Assembly (NCBI RefSeq): GCF_018967645.1 | Contig: NZ_JAHLZF010000002.1 | Span: forward strand, 140,701 to 204,700 | Source of the DNA: Allobacillus halotolerans | Lineage (GTDB): Bacteria > Bacillota > Bacilli > Bacillales > Alkalibacillaceae | Reading direction: 5' to 3' | DNA: 64,000 nucleotides | Shown: one piece after another, positions 34,499 through 43,861 of the stretch | How the letters are laid out: each line of letters opens with the position of its first letter | How positions within the stretch are numbered: the stretch's first letter is position 1 | Notes under the pieces: generated by a model | What the model was told of the DNA's origin: nothing | The model's database searches: none | The model's input: the letters and a program-made list of their open reading frames with translations, nothing else | Program-made: the position numbers and the translations under genes

Positions 34499-36013
34499 TT
34501 ATACATATGCAGGTTGTTTCTCGAGCATTGTTCCTTCTTCCGCAAACCGCGTATGCCAAGATAATGCTTTTTCCAATACGTGTGGTGTTTGTCCGCCACG
34601 TGTTTTTGCTTCTTCATAGTATTCACGAAGTTGTTCTTTATATAATGGATGCACACAGTTATCAATAATTTTTTCTACACGTTCTCTCGGTGCAAGACCG
34701 CGAAGATCTGCGTATCCTTGCTCGGTAACGAGAACGTCTACATCATGTTCCGTGTGATCCACATGGGGAACAAATGGCACGACACTTGAGATATCGCCAT
34801 TTTTCGCAATGGATTTCGTTACGAAAATTCCAAGGCGTGCGTTTCTCGCAAAGTCACCAGAACCACCGATTCCGTTCATCATCTTCGTTCCACCGACATG
34901 TGTGGAGTTCACATTTCCGTAAATGTCGAACTCAAGCGCTGTATTGATGGAAATCAAGCCCATTCGACGGATTAATTCCGGCTGGTTGGAAATTTCCTGC
35001 GCACGCATAACGAGACGATCTTTATATTCCTCGAAGTTCTCAAAAACTTTTTTCATTTTTTCTTCTGACAATGTGATGGAACATGCAGAGGCAAAGTTAA
35101 CTTTACCAGCATCGATCAAATCGAACACCGCATCTTGCAATACTTCTGAGTAAACCTTCAAATCTTCAAAATCAGAATCCAATAATCCGTGTAAAACCGC
35201 ATTCGCAATGGATCCAATTCCGGATTGAAGTGGTGCCAAGTTCTTGGTTAATCGACCTGCTTCGACTTCATTTTCAAGAAAACGAATGAGGTGGCCAGCC
35301 ATCAGCTTTGTCTCTTCATCTGGGGGAACAATTGGAGATGGAGAATCCGCTTGATTTGTGAAGACGATTCCTTTGATTTTAGCTGGATCGACTTTGATTC
35401 CTTTTACACCGATTCGATCTTCTGGTTTCGTAATATCGATTGGTCCGCGTTCGCCTTGTTTCTCTAATGAAAACAAGTCATGAACCCCTTCAAGAGAAGT
35501 TGGCTGTGCCACATTTAATTCGATTAAAACATTATCAGCATACTCTACGAAAATAGCAGAGTTTCCAATCGATGTCGATGGAATAATCATACCATCTTCT
35601 GAAATAGATACCGCTTCCACAATAGCGTAATCAATTTTGTCTAACGTTCCTTGACGCAACATTTCGGATGTGTGAGACAAGTGCTGATCGACAAAATAAA
35701 ATTCACCATCATTTAATTTTTTACGCATCGTTGCATCCGCTTGGAATGGCAAACGTTTGTTTAAAATTCCCGCTTCAGCAAATAATTTATCCACATCAGA
35801 GCCTAAAGAAGCTCCTGTGTAAACGTTTACTTTTAATGGGTCCGTTTTCGCTCTGTCTACCAGTGCGAAAGGTATTGCTTTTGCATCGCCAGCTCGTGTG
35901 AAACCGCTCAACCCTAACGTCATACCATCCTGAATCCAGGAAGCAGCTTCCTCCGCTGATACGACATTATTTCGCAGTTCCGGCTGGTGAATACGTTCAT
36001 AACCCTTTTCCAT
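34499..36013 (-). CDS. Acetyl-CoA hydrolase/succinate CoA-transferase family
   Basis: A 504-residue class I CoA-transferase of the ACH1/AarC/ScpC branch, moving CoA between acetate and succinate. The catalytic Glu lies in VYSEVLQDA (about residue 290). GNVNSTHVGG and GIGGSGDFARNA are the CoA-binding segments. It lets the cell activate acetate with succinyl-CoA and bypass succinyl-CoA synthetase. The start follows AAGGCGGGG. The LytTR regulator gene lies just upstream on the same strand. A second, shorter CoA-transferase occurs at 49.8 kb. Confidence 0.92.
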   Translation of the reverse strand: MEKGYERIHQPELRNNVVSAEEAASWIQDGMTLGLSGFTRAGDAKAIPFALVDRAKTDPLKVNVYTGASLGSDVDKLFAEAGILNKRLPFQADATMRKKLNDGEFYFVDQHLSHTSEMLRQGTLDKIDYAIVEAVSISEDGMIIPSTSIGNSAIFVEYADNVLIELNVAQPTSLEGVHDLFSLEKQGERGPIDITKPEDRIGVKGIKVDPAKIKGIVFTNQADSPSPIVPPDEETKLMAGHLIRFLENEVEAGRLTKNLAPLQSGIGSIANAVLHGLLDSDFEDLKVYSEVLQDAVFDLIDAGKVNFASACSITLSEEKMKKVFENFEEYKDRLVMRAQEISNQPELIRRMGLISINTALEFDIYGNVNSTHVGGTKMMNGIGGSGDFARNARLGIFVTKSIAKNGDISSVVPFVPHVDHTEHDVDVLVTEQGYADLRGLAPRERVEKIIDNCVHPLYKEQLREYYEEAKTRGGQTPHVLEKALSWHTRFAEEGTMLEKQPAYV

Positions 36014-36143
36014 AAAACACCCCGCCTTTCAATGTAAACCTTTTCATATATAGTTTACCCAATTTATTGGTGTTGAGGGGCGTTTTCGGACAGACGCTTC
36101 CACTTCATGATCGAAACAGTAGATTTATGCATGAGCCAGCAAA

Positions 36144-36788
36144 TTAAAATCCTAGCAATTTTCTGAAATAACTAGAGTGTGTTTGACTGACAGGAATCTT
36201 TGCGCCGTTCTTCATTTTCAGCTCAAATGTCGAATGAGTATTCGGATAAATTGCTTCAATATGATGGATATTGATCACAAACGAACGGTGACATCGAATA
36301 AAACGATCTCGTGGCAAGAAAAAATCGAATTCATTCAGCGAATTTCGATGTGTCCCAGATGTGTTCTTGCCGATCACGTACGTTTTACGGTTCTTTGCTT
36401 CAATATACAAAATATCTTCAAAAGGCATCGGGATCCACCCATCCGCTACTTGTACCGTCACCACGGATAAAGCATCACTTAAAGCAGGGAAAACAGCAGT
36501 CACACACCCCGCGATTCGCCCGTTATGCTTGTACGGTACCGCCATGCCGTAATAAGGAACACCAAACACATCACGGTCGATGTATTCCGAGACCTTTTGT
36601 TTTAACTTTAAAGCTTTCGCTGTAATGGTCCCTTCAACGACTGGGTCACCGGGTTTGATTTTCAAATCGATCCGCTCACTCGGTCGATAATAAAGATAAT
36701 TTTTAGTGTCAGACAGAACGATTGATGTCTCCTCGGTGTATAAATCACCGATGATATCAATCAACGTTTCTGCACGGATGTTTAACAT
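36144..36788 (-). CDS. LytTR-domain transcriptional regulator with PAS-like sensor
   Basis: A regulator of about 214 residues. The N-terminal half resembles the sugar-diacid/PAS-like sensor of single-component regulators (ETSIVLSDTKNYLYYRPSE, VPYYGMAVPYKHNGRIAGCV). The C-terminal 100 residues are a LytTR DNA-binding domain (EDILYIEAKNRKTYV, RCHRSFVINIHHIEAIYP). No receiver domain is present, so it likely senses a ligand directly. The best start is the ATG five bases after AGGTGA, and two other starts lie up to three codons earlier. It probably controls the adjacent CoA-transferase gene. Confidence 0.82.
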   Translation of the reverse strand: MLNIRAETLIDIIGDLYTEETSIVLSDTKNYLYYRPSERIDLKIKPGDPVVEGTITAKALKLKQKVSEYIDRDVFGVPYYGMAVPYKHNGRIAGCVTAVFPALSDALSVVTVQVADGWIPMPFEDILYIEAKNRKTYVIGKNTSGTHRNSLNEFDFFLPRDRFIRCHRSFVINIHHIEAIYPNTHSTFELKMKNGAKIPVSQTHSSYFRKLLGF

Positions 36789-36852
36789 GTTCATCACCTA
36801 GTTTACGCTATTTATCGTTCTTATTTTATCAAAAATATGAACGCTTTCTGAC

Positions 36853-37848
36853 TTAACCGATCCATTGAATAAGAATAAAGGTAAGTAACGAAAGAATAAT
36901 CGATCCGTATAATCCCGCCTTTAACGCATTGATTCCATTGCTTTTGAACGAAGACAGTTGGACATTCAATCCAATACCAACCATCGCCATCCCCATCAGT
37001 AGATAGGATCCATCAATGATTCGGTCAGCTATATTTTCTGGAATCTGAAAAATCGTATTCAACGTACTCATGATCGCAAATCCGAAAATAAACCAAGGCA
37101 CCATCGATAAGGAAAAACGTTTCGATGATTCCTCTTTTTCTTTTTTCGCGAATACAAATCCAATGAAAATAATGACCGGAACGAGTAAAGCCACACGGAT
37201 TAATTTGACTAATACAGCCAGATCGACAGCTTCACTTCCACCGGCAGCTCCAGCTGCAACTACGTGGGCGACTTCATGTAATGTCGAACCTGAAAACATG
37301 CCGTATTGGTCAGCTGTAAAGTTCATATATTGATACCCTATAGAATACACCAAGGTAAATATGGTTCCCAATAAAGCGATTGTTCCTGTAGCAATTGCAA
37401 TATCATTATTTTTCGTTTTAATTTGTGGTGCTGTCGCAATGATTGCAGCCGCTCCGCATATGGCCGTTCCACAAGCTGTTAAAATGCCAAGCTTCTGGTC
37501 AACCTTTAATAGTTTACTAAACGCATAAACAACTGTAAAACCTATAACTACCGCAAAAACGGCCAATAAAATAACCTGCCAGCCTGCTTCATAAATTTCG
37601 TATAAATTCAATTGCACACCTAAGAGAATAATCCCTAAACGTAATAGTTTTTTCGTCGAGAATTGGATTCCTGGTTCGAGCTTCTTATTTTCTTTGAAAA
37701 TCATTCGCCAGACCATTCCTAATAAAATGGCGATGACGAGCGGTCCCATAATTGATAAGAAAGGAAGCTTCGCCAATTGAATGGCTAACGAAGCCAAAAT
37801 TAACGCAACGAAGAGACCTGGAAAGTACCCTTTTTTGAAAAAATCCAT
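36853..37848 (-). CDS. YeiH/UPF0324-family membrane transporter
   Basis: A 331-residue protein with about 10 membrane segments and the UPF0324 pattern LTACGTAICGAAAIIATAP plus FSGSTLHEVAHVVAAG. Family members are annotated as putative sulfate/sulfite exporters. In E. coli yeiH is controlled by the divergent LysR gene yeiE, and the same divergent LysR arrangement is seen here. The ATG at 37848 has AAGGGG 12 bases upstream, slightly long. A GTG 10 codons earlier has no site. Confidence 0.88.
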   Translation of the reverse strand: MDFFKKGYFPGLFVALILASLAIQLAKLPFLSIMGPLVIAILLGMVWRMIFKENKKLEPGIQFSTKKLLRLGIILLGVQLNLYEIYEAGWQVILLAVFAVVIGFTVVYAFSKLLKVDQKLGILTACGTAICGAAAIIATAPQIKTKNNDIAIATGTIALLGTIFTLVYSIGYQYMNFTADQYGMFSGSTLHEVAHVVAAGAAGGSEAVDLAVLVKLIRVALLVPVIIFIGFVFAKKEKEESSKRFSLSMVPWFIFGFAIMSTLNTIFQIPENIADRIIDGSYLLMGMAMVGIGLNVQLSSFKSNGINALKAGLYGSIILSLLTFILIQWIG

Positions 37849-37896
37849 ACTGACACTCAACCCCTTTTCTACTTTCACTTTAATAAACAGGGGTTG

Positions 37897-37942
37897 ATTA
37901 GTAAAATAGATAATAATGATGATCTCTATTAAAAATACTAAT
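37897..37942. promoter_or_regulatory. Nested dyads in the divergent YeiH/LysR gap
   Basis: ATTAGTA and TACTAAT form outer arms. ATAGAT and ATCTCTAT form inner arms around AATAATGATG. Placement between divergent genes fits a LysR-type regulator binding site controlling both. Confidence 0.55.
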
Positions 37943-37974
37943 AGTTATTTTTTGCAAAAAGGGAGTGTACTTAA

Positions 37975-38862
37975 ATGAATGTTGATGCGTTCCGAACGTT
38001 CATGACCCTTGCTGAATTGAAAAATTTCACGAAAACAGCTCAGGCTTTGTATATCTCTCAACCGAGTGTCAGTATGCATATCCGGTCGCTGGAAAATGAA
38101 TTAAATACAGAACTGTTTATCCGCTCACCAAAAAAGCTTCAAATTACGCCAACAGGTGAATTGCTTTATGAACGCATTAAACAACTTTTCTCAATCTACG
38201 AGCAAACTGTTGAAGATATTTTGGAAATTCAACAATCTGTCCAAGGTAAGCTTTCAATCGGTGCGAGCTTTACGGTCGGAGAATACATTGTTCCTTCGTT
38301 GATGAAGAGCATGCAATCGGCTTATCCTGAGGTAGAGTTTGATATTACGATTGGGAATACCGATGAAATTATTCAGCTCGTTCAACAGTTGGATGTCGAT
38401 CTCGGCTTGATTGAGGGACAAACGAGCTCAAAAGATTTACATGTAGAACCGTTTATGGAAGACGAGCTATTTATCGTTGCCGCTCCGAATCACCCGTTGT
38501 CCAAAAAGGAAACCGTAATGATCGATGATTTACAAGACCAAGTGTGGATCAGTCGCGAAGAAGGTTCGGGTACACGGGAGTATCTTTCCCACCTCATTCG
38601 ATCAAACGGCTTACGACCAAAATCTATGCTGTCTATTTCCAGCAATCAAGCCATTAAAGAAAGCATTATTGAAGGGATGGGTCTATCTCTTTTATCCAAG
38701 CATGTATGCAAAAGAGAATTGGAACAAAATCTATTAACGAAGCTACCACTCGAAAAGGAACCATTCACGCGAACCTTTTCGAGCATCACCTCTCCTTTGC
38801 TCGTCAACAAACGCAATGTTGAGGCATTTTTTCGTGAAATAGAAAATTTGGAAGACCGGTAG
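37975..38862 (+). CDS. LysR-family transcriptional regulator
   Basis: A 295-residue LTTR. The winged HTH (LAELKNFTKTAQALYISQPS, VSMHIRSLENELNTELFIR) is followed by the effector domain (LSIGASFTVGEYIVPSLMK). It groups by context with YeiE/CysB-like regulators, being divergent from a YeiH transporter, so sulfite or a sulfur compound may be the signal. The last 35 bases of the coding region are included in a 236-bp tandem duplication that follows. Confidence 0.92.
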   Translation: MNVDAFRTFMTLAELKNFTKTAQALYISQPSVSMHIRSLENELNTELFIRSPKKLQITPTGELLYERIKQLFSIYEQTVEDILEIQQSVQGKLSIGASFTVGEYIVPSLMKSMQSAYPEVEFDITIGNTDEIIQLVQQLDVDLGLIEGQTSSKDLHVEPFMEDELFIVAAPNHPLSKKETVMIDDLQDQVWISREEGSGTREYLSHLIRSNGLRPKSMLSISSNQAIKESIIEGMGLSLLSKHVCKRELEQNLLTKLPLEKEPFTRTFSSITSPLLVNKRNVEAFFREIENLEDR

Positions 38863-39298
38863 TCTACTGAGGGACCATATATTTCAGCTTAGGGAGCAAA
38901 TTTTATTAAGTTGGGATCATATTTACCGAAGTTGGACGTATATATAGTCATTCAGGGTGCATATCCGACCATCTTGGCACATATACTTCTCTATTGGTCC
39001 CATTTATTCTCGAAAAAACGAGTGAGCTAACCGCTTCACTCGTCTTCATGTCGAGGTCGATGCATTTTTTGTGAAGTTGAAGCTTGGAAGACCGGTAGTC
39101 TGCTGAGGGACCATATATTTCAGCTTAGGGAGCAAATCTCATTAAGCTGGGAACATATCTTCCGAAGTTGGACGTATATATAGTCATTCAGGATGCATAT
39201 CCGACCATCTTGGCACATATATTTCTCTATTGGTCCCATTTATTCTCGATAAAAACGAGTGAGCTAACCGCTTCACTCGTCTTCACTCATTTTAGTAA
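38827..39298. repeat. 236-bp tandem duplication across a convergent gene boundary, with 21-bp motifs
   Basis: Two copies lie 236 bp apart (anchor GGGACCATATATTTCAGC at 38871 and 39107). Each holds a diverged copy of the lysR 3' end (GAAGACCGGTAG), five or six 21-bp units readable on the minus strand (TATGCACCC, TATGATCCC, TATGGTCCC) and the CBS-gene terminator hairpin. The block links this locus to the TATGNNNCC repeats at 0.7 and 62.3 kb. Confidence 0.88.
39250..39280 (-). terminator. Terminator overlapping the end of the CBS-domain gene
   Basis: CGAGTGA(A)GC and GCTCACTCG form a stem followed by five T residues on the minus strand. The stem overlaps the stop codon. The duplicated copy at 39013-39043 provides a second terminator. 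Confidence 0.75.
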
Positions 39299-40508
39299 TC
39301 TTTACTTTCCCTATCGTCCGTCTATCCAGCTCCAAAATGGAGAACTTCAATCCTTCGTATTCAAATTCCTGATCCTGCTTCGGAAAGTCCGTCAGTTCTT
39401 TTAGGATAAATCCTGCCAGCACGTCCTCTTCTTCTGGAATCTTTGTTTGGAATAGAGAGTTCAACCGATGTAGCGTGATCTTTCCATCGCAAATGATTTC
39501 ATTTTCCGAGAGCTTCTCAATTAATGGATCGTCTGTCGGATCAAGTTCATCTTCAATTTCAAGTCCAATCATCGCTTCAATCATATCTTCCATACTTAAA
39601 ATGCCCTCTGTTCCACCATATTCATCAAGGACAATGGCCATATGTTTATTTTCCTTGATCATTCGCTTGAACACCCATTCACTATTATGGAACTCATACA
39701 CAATAAGTGGGTGCATATCCGCGAAGTCTGTAAGTCTTTTTTCTGGTTCGGCTGACCATTGAATAAGGAATTTTGAATGAAAGATTCCAATCAAGTGATC
39801 AATCGTTTCATCATAAACAGGATACCGGGTGTATGGATTAGCGATGACAATCTCTCTCACTACTTCATACGTTGAATTATGTGGCAAGCCAACGATTTCT
39901 ACACGCGGTGTCTTTAACACATCTTTTACATTCAATCGGTTAAAATCCAAAACCCCGATGATACGGCTTGATTCTTCTCTCTGAAACGTTCCCTCTGAAT
40001 CGGCCATCTCCACCATTGTCCGAAGCTCTTCTTTTGAATAGGTATTAACGTTTTTCTGACCCTTCGACAAAGCTTTCGTGAGCATGCCTGTTAACCAATT
40101 CAATACGATCGTGAATGGTTTGAAAATAAACGTAAAAAACCGAATGATCGGATAGACAAGCATGCTGATCCGATCAGGAAAAGTAGCAGCAACCGATTTC
40201 GGAAAAACTTCAGCGAACACAATAACGGTAATGGTTAAGATGGCTGATGCGATTCCAACATTGACGCCTTGCTGAATGGCGAATGTCGTCACTAAGGTTG
40301 GCAGCAAAATGTTTGCGATATTATTTCCAATTAAAATCGTCGTTATGAATTCACTCGGTTTCGATACCAAGTCCAATAGTTTACCCGCTTTCGCATTCCC
40401 TTGATTATATTGCGTCCGTAAACGCATTTTATTGGAAGCTGTTAATGCTGTTTCACTACCTGAGAAAAACAGTGAAACAAACAGCAATAAAATGATGGCT
40501 ATGATCAT
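39273..40508 (-). CDS. CNNM/CorC-type transporter with CBS pair
   Basis: A 411-residue HlyC/CorC-family protein, likely a magnesium or cobalt efflux/homeostasis factor. The N-terminal CNNM domain has three or four membrane segments (FFSGSETALTASNKMRL, IGNNIANILLPTLV, VIVFAEVFPKSVAATFPD). A CBS pair (residues about 195-320, VLKTPRVEIVGLP, MAIVLDEYGGTEGILSMED) and a C-terminal CorC_HlyC domain follow. It begins at the ATG six bases after GGAGGAG. Confidence 0.92.
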   Translation of the reverse strand: MIIAIILLLFVSLFFSGSETALTASNKMRLRTQYNQGNAKAGKLLDLVSKPSEFITTILIGNNIANILLPTLVTTFAIQQGVNVGIASAILTITVIVFAEVFPKSVAATFPDRISMLVYPIIRFFTFIFKPFTIVLNWLTGMLTKALSKGQKNVNTYSKEELRTMVEMADSEGTFQREESSRIIGVLDFNRLNVKDVLKTPRVEIVGLPHNSTYEVVREIVIANPYTRYPVYDETIDHLIGIFHSKFLIQWSAEPEKRLTDFADMHPLIVYEFHNSEWVFKRMIKENKHMAIVLDEYGGTEGILSMEDMIEAMIGLEIEDELDPTDDPLIEKLSENEIICDGKITLHRLNSLFQTKIPEEEDVLAGFILKELTDFPKQDQEFEYEGLKFSILELDRRTIGKVKITKMSEDE

Positions 40509-40659
40509 GATTCGCTCTCCTCCATCTAGATAAGTATGTATGCTTCTTACTATAACCACTCTTTGTTATTTACATTTCACTTTTATTGAAATTATAAACG
40601 CGTTCTAGCAATGATGCACATGATAAAGCGGTTAACTTTCGACTTTATCCAAAAACACC

Positions 40660-40688
40660 TTTACAAAAAAATAAAAATTGATTATAAT
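40660..40688 (+). promoter_or_regulatory. Sigma-A promoter of the manganese transporter operon
   Basis: TTTACA and TATAAT are separated by 17 bases, a near-consensus housekeeping promoter. The expected start site (about 40695) is immediately followed by two MntR-like palindromes. Confidence 0.8.
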
Positions 40689-40702
40689 ACAGCTAATCAA
40701 AT

Positions 40703-40737
40703 GTTTCCCTTAGGAAACTTTATTTTCCTTAGGCAAC
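40703..40737. promoter_or_regulatory. Tandem MntR-like operators
   Basis: GTTTCC-CTTA-GGAAAC (40703-40718) is a perfect dyad, and TTTTCCTTAGGCAAC (40723-40737) is a close second copy. Both resemble the TTTGCCTTAAGGAAAC operators of DtxR/MntR repressors in Gram-positive bacteria. Centres are about 20 bp apart, two helical turns, just downstream of +1, so repressor would block initiation when manganese is sufficient. Confidence 0.75.
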
Positions 40738-40766
40738 TCGTCTATTTTATAAAATTGTAAAAGAAG

Positions 40767-41519
40767 GTGAGCGTCATTAAACGTACAGTAGAATTCAATC
40801 ACTTAACTGTTTCTTATTATGGAAACGAAGTGGTAAGAGATGTCTCGTGCTCTTTTGATACGGGGAATCTGATCGGCATTGTCGGCCCGAATGGTGCCGG
40901 TAAATCCACCATGATGAAAGCTGCTCTGGGATTAATTCCTAAAGACGATGGTCATGTTGAAATAGCTGGAGAACCGATTCACCGTGTTCGGAAAGAAATC
41001 GCGTATGTTCCACAACGAAATAATATCGATTGGGATTTCCCTATTCTTGTTAAGGATGTTGTATTGTTAGGGACTTATCCGCATCGAGGAATTTTCAAGC
41101 GTCCACGAAAGAAAGATCGCGAATGGGCTATGCAATGTTTGGAAAGAGTCGGAATGGAAGATTTTTGTAATCGACAAATAGCAGAACTTTCAGGAGGGCA
41201 ACAACAGCGTGTATTTCTTGCTCGGGCGTTGGCGCAAAAGGCGGATTACTTTTTCTTAGACGAACCATTCGTCGGTATTGACGTAGGCAGCGAAGAAGTA
41301 ATTATTCGCATTTTAAAACAGTTGCGAGATCAAGGAAAAACGATATTCGTCGTGCACCACGACCTTTCAAAAGTCGAAAATTACTTCGATGATTTAATTT
41401 TAATCAACAAAGAGCTTTACGGTGCTGGACCTGTCAACAAAGTATTCCAACCGGAAAATATGGAAAGATGCTTTAAGATGAGAATTGGCTTACCTTCAAG
41501 TTTGGGGGTCGAAGTGTAA
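40767..41519 (+). CDS. mntB: Manganese ABC transporter ATPase
   Basis: A 250-residue ABC ATPase of the metal-uptake branch. Walker A GPNGAGKST, Q-loop VPQRNN, signature LSGGQQQR, Walker B YFFLDEP and the switch His in VVHHDL are intact. Start choice is odd. GTG at 40767 overlaps the only ribosome site (AAGAAGGTGA), whereas an in-frame ATT at 40776 is five bases beyond it. First gene of an ATPase-permease-receptor operon under tandem MntR-like operators. Confidence 0.92.
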   Translation: MSVIKRTVEFNHLTVSYYGNEVVRDVSCSFDTGNLIGIVGPNGAGKSTMMKAALGLIPKDDGHVEIAGEPIHRVRKEIAYVPQRNNIDWDFPILVKDVVLLGTYPHRGIFKRPRKKDREWAMQCLERVGMEDFCNRQIAELSGGQQQRVFLARALAQKADYFFLDEPFVGIDVGSEEVIIRILKQLRDQGKTIFVVHHDLSKVENYFDDLILINKELYGAGPVNKVFQPENMERCFKMRIGLPSSLGVEV

Positions 41520-42370
41520 TGGAATTTTTTCAAGATTTAATGGCGTATGAATTTCTGCAAAAAGCATTTATTACCTCCATTATGGTTGGCATTATATGTG
41601 GCGTGATTGGTAGTTTCATCATATTACGTGGCATGGCTTTGATGGGGGATGCAATCTCGCACGCCGTCTTACCTGGAGTTGCGATTTCTTATATGTTAGG
41701 AATCAATTTCTTTTATGGCGCAGTTGTCACGGGTGTATTGACATCATTGGGAATCGGAGCCATCAGTCAAAACAGCCGGATTAAAAACGATTCCTCGATT
41801 GGAATCGTCTTCGCAGCTATGTTTGCGCTCGGGATTATTCTCATTACATCTGCACAAAGTGCGATTGACTTAACACAAATTCTTTTCGGCAATGTGTTGT
41901 CTGTTCGTACTTCTGATGTGATTGTCACCCTTGTTGTTGGAGTTGTTGTCCTATTAGCCGTTTATCTATTTTATAAGGAACTGCTTGTTTCCAGTTTTGA
42001 TGAAACGATGGCTGCAGCTTATGGATTAAAAGTACGTATGATTCATTACGGCATCATGGTATTACTAACACTGGTTACGGTTGCTTCTCTTCAAACAGTG
42101 GGCGTCGTTCTTGTCATAGCGATGCTAATCACACCGGCAGCCACAGCTTATCTACTGACAAACCGTCTATCCACCATGATCTTTTTAGCAGCCTTTTTTG
42201 GGGCAGCATCTTCTGTGATCGGGCTTTATGTCAGCTTCACGTATAATTTGCCATCTGGCCCAGTGATCGTACTAGTAGCAACAGCTATTTTTGCTTTTAT
42301 GTTCCTTTTTTCACCAAAGCAAGGGGTCGTCGGACGAATGCTTCAATCGAATAGAAGAAAAGTAGCTTAA
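41519..42370 (+). CDS. mntC: Manganese ABC transporter permease
   Basis: A 283-residue ABC-3 family permease with eight or nine membrane segments and the family pieces RGMALMGDAISHAVLPGVAI, QILFGNVLSV and VGVVLVIAMLITPAATAYLL. Its ATG overlaps the ATPase stop codon (TAATG), giving tight coupling. Only one permease gene is present, so it should act as a homodimer, unlike the MntC/MntD pair of B. subtilis. Confidence 0.92.
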   Translation: MEFFQDLMAYEFLQKAFITSIMVGIICGVIGSFIILRGMALMGDAISHAVLPGVAISYMLGINFFYGAVVTGVLTSLGIGAISQNSRIKNDSSIGIVFAAMFALGIILITSAQSAIDLTQILFGNVLSVRTSDVIVTLVVGVVVLLAVYLFYKELLVSSFDETMAAAYGLKVRMIHYGIMVLLTLVTVASLQTVGVVLVIAMLITPAATAYLLTNRLSTMIFLAAFFGAASSVIGLYVSFTYNLPSGPVIVLVATAIFAFMFLFSPKQGVVGRMLQSNRRKVA

Positions 42371-42395
42371 GAATAAATAAAGATAAAGGGAGAGT

Positions 42396-43394
42396 ATGAA
42401 AATAATGAAACCTGTATTAAGGAGTATGTATCTAGCAAGTTTAATTTTACTTCTAGTATTTCTCGCAGCATGTGGAAGTGAGGACACCACTTCAGCCGCC
42501 GACCAGGAAGGCTCAGCAAACGACGCTGAAGAAACAAGTGCAAATGAAGATAAGTTGCAAGTCGTTTCTTCTTTTACGATTATTACAGACATGGTAAGAG
42601 AAGTCGGTGGCGATAAGGTAGATGTTCATAACTTAGTGCCTACTGGGACGGATCCACATGAGTACGAACCATTACCAGAAGACACCAAGAAAGCAGCAGA
42701 CGCTGATGTTTTGTTCTATAATGGCATGAACTTAGAAGGCGGAGAAGATGGTTGGTTTTTCAAAATGATTGATTCTGTCGGCCAAGATCATGCTAAAGTA
42801 TATAGCTTAACCGAGCAAATCGAACCGATGTATTTACGTGATGAAACAACAAATGAAGAAGAAATTAATCCACATTCTTTCATTGACCCTGTCGTAGGAA
42901 TTCAGATGGTAAAAGATATGCGGGACGCATTTGTAGAAGTCGATCCAGACAACAAGGACTATTATGAGAAACGGGCAAGTGACTATTTAGATCGACTAGG
43001 TGAATTAGAAAAAGAGTATGCAGATCGATTAGGAGAGCTCCCTGAAGAAAATAAAGTTTTAGTAACGAGCGAATGCGCATTCCAATACATGCTTGACCGG
43101 TATGACATGAAAGAAGCGTGTATTTGGAAAGTTGACACCGAAGAAAATGGTTCTCCAGGACAGATTACTTCTTTACTAAAATTCATTGAAGAAGAAAATG
43201 TACCTCTTCTATTTTTAGAATCCAATGTTGATCCAAGACCTATGGAAACTGTTTCAAAAGAGTCAGGTGTGGAAATATTTGAGAAGCCAATCTATTCAGA
43301 TGAGATTGGAAAGCCTGGTGATGAAGTCGATACGTATGTCAAATACCTAACCTATAATATCAACATTATCTCTGAAGGTCTTAGCCAACAATAA
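42396..43394 (+). CDS. mntA: Manganese-binding lipoprotein
   Basis: A 332-residue cluster A-I receptor. The signal peptide ends in LAAC (Cys26), followed by an acidic linker. Metal ligands can be read as His88 (GTDPHEYEP), His160 (NPHSFIDP), Glu226 (TSECAFQ) and Asp302 (YSDEIGKPG). Subtracting the precursor offset gives the His67/His139/Glu205/Asp280 pattern of manganese receptors such as PsaA. There is no His-rich loop, which argues against zinc. Followed immediately by the AT-rich accessory island. Confidence 0.93.
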   Translation: MKIMKPVLRSMYLASLILLLVFLAACGSEDTTSAADQEGSANDAEETSANEDKLQVVSSFTIITDMVREVGGDKVDVHNLVPTGTDPHEYEPLPEDTKKAADADVLFYNGMNLEGGEDGWFFKMIDSVGQDHAKVYSLTEQIEPMYLRDETTNEEEINPHSFIDPVVGIQMVKDMRDAFVEVDPDNKDYYEKRASDYLDRLGELEKEYADRLGELPEENKVLVTSECAFQYMLDRYDMKEACIWKVDTEENGSPGQITSLLKFIEEENVPLLFLESNVDPRPMETVSKESGVEIFEKPIYSDEIGKPGDEVDTYVKYLTYNINIISEGLSQQ

Positions 43395-43445
43395 AAAAAT
43401 TTTTGATGGTTGGTACCTTTTTGGTTTAAATGTTTGTCATCATTT

Positions 43446-43829
43446 ATGGTAAGTAAAATTAATAAAAAACGACAACAATCAGCTGTAAGTGCATATGTTG
43501 AAGGACAAGAAACTGAAAAAGAAAGTAAAACTGAAAACACAAGCAGTAGCCCACAAAACAAGAACACTCAGAAGAAACCAACAAAACAACAAGAAAAGAG
43601 TAACTCAGAAAAGATTAGTAATGAGTTTGACATTTATGAAGAGTTGACTCAAAAACAGAAACCGAAAAACGTCTTTAGTGGGTTTCATCTTGAACCTCAG
43701 GTTTTTGAGGGGTTAGAGGAACTAGCGAAAAAATATGAGGCTGAAACAGGAATGAAGAAAGGTTTTAAGTCTGACTTAGTGAACAATATTTTAAAAATAT
43801 ACCTTGAAAGAAAAGGCGTCATAAAATAA
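43446..43829 (+). CDS. RHH-like DNA-binding protein of an accessory module
   Basis: A 127-residue protein. The first 75 residues are a Lys/Glu/Ser/Asn-rich flexible region. The C-terminal 45 residues (FHLEPQVFEGLEELAKKYEA, then GFKSDLVNNILKIYLERKG) resemble a ribbon-helix-helix DNA-binding domain such as those of plasmid partition or copy-control proteins. No clear ribosome site precedes the ATG. The remnant of a second copy, only the last codons, lies beside the duplicate toxin locus at 54.5 kb, so this gene and the toxin module moved together. Confidence 0.65.
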   Translation: MVSKINKKRQQSAVSAYVEGQETEKESKTENTSSSPQNKNTQKKPTKQQEKSNSEKISNEFDIYEELTQKQKPKNVFSGFHLEPQVFEGLEELAKKYEAETGMKKGFKSDLVNNILKIYLERKGVIK

Positions 43830-43861
43830 GAACTCTTGTTCTGATTGGTCTGTTTTTATGG

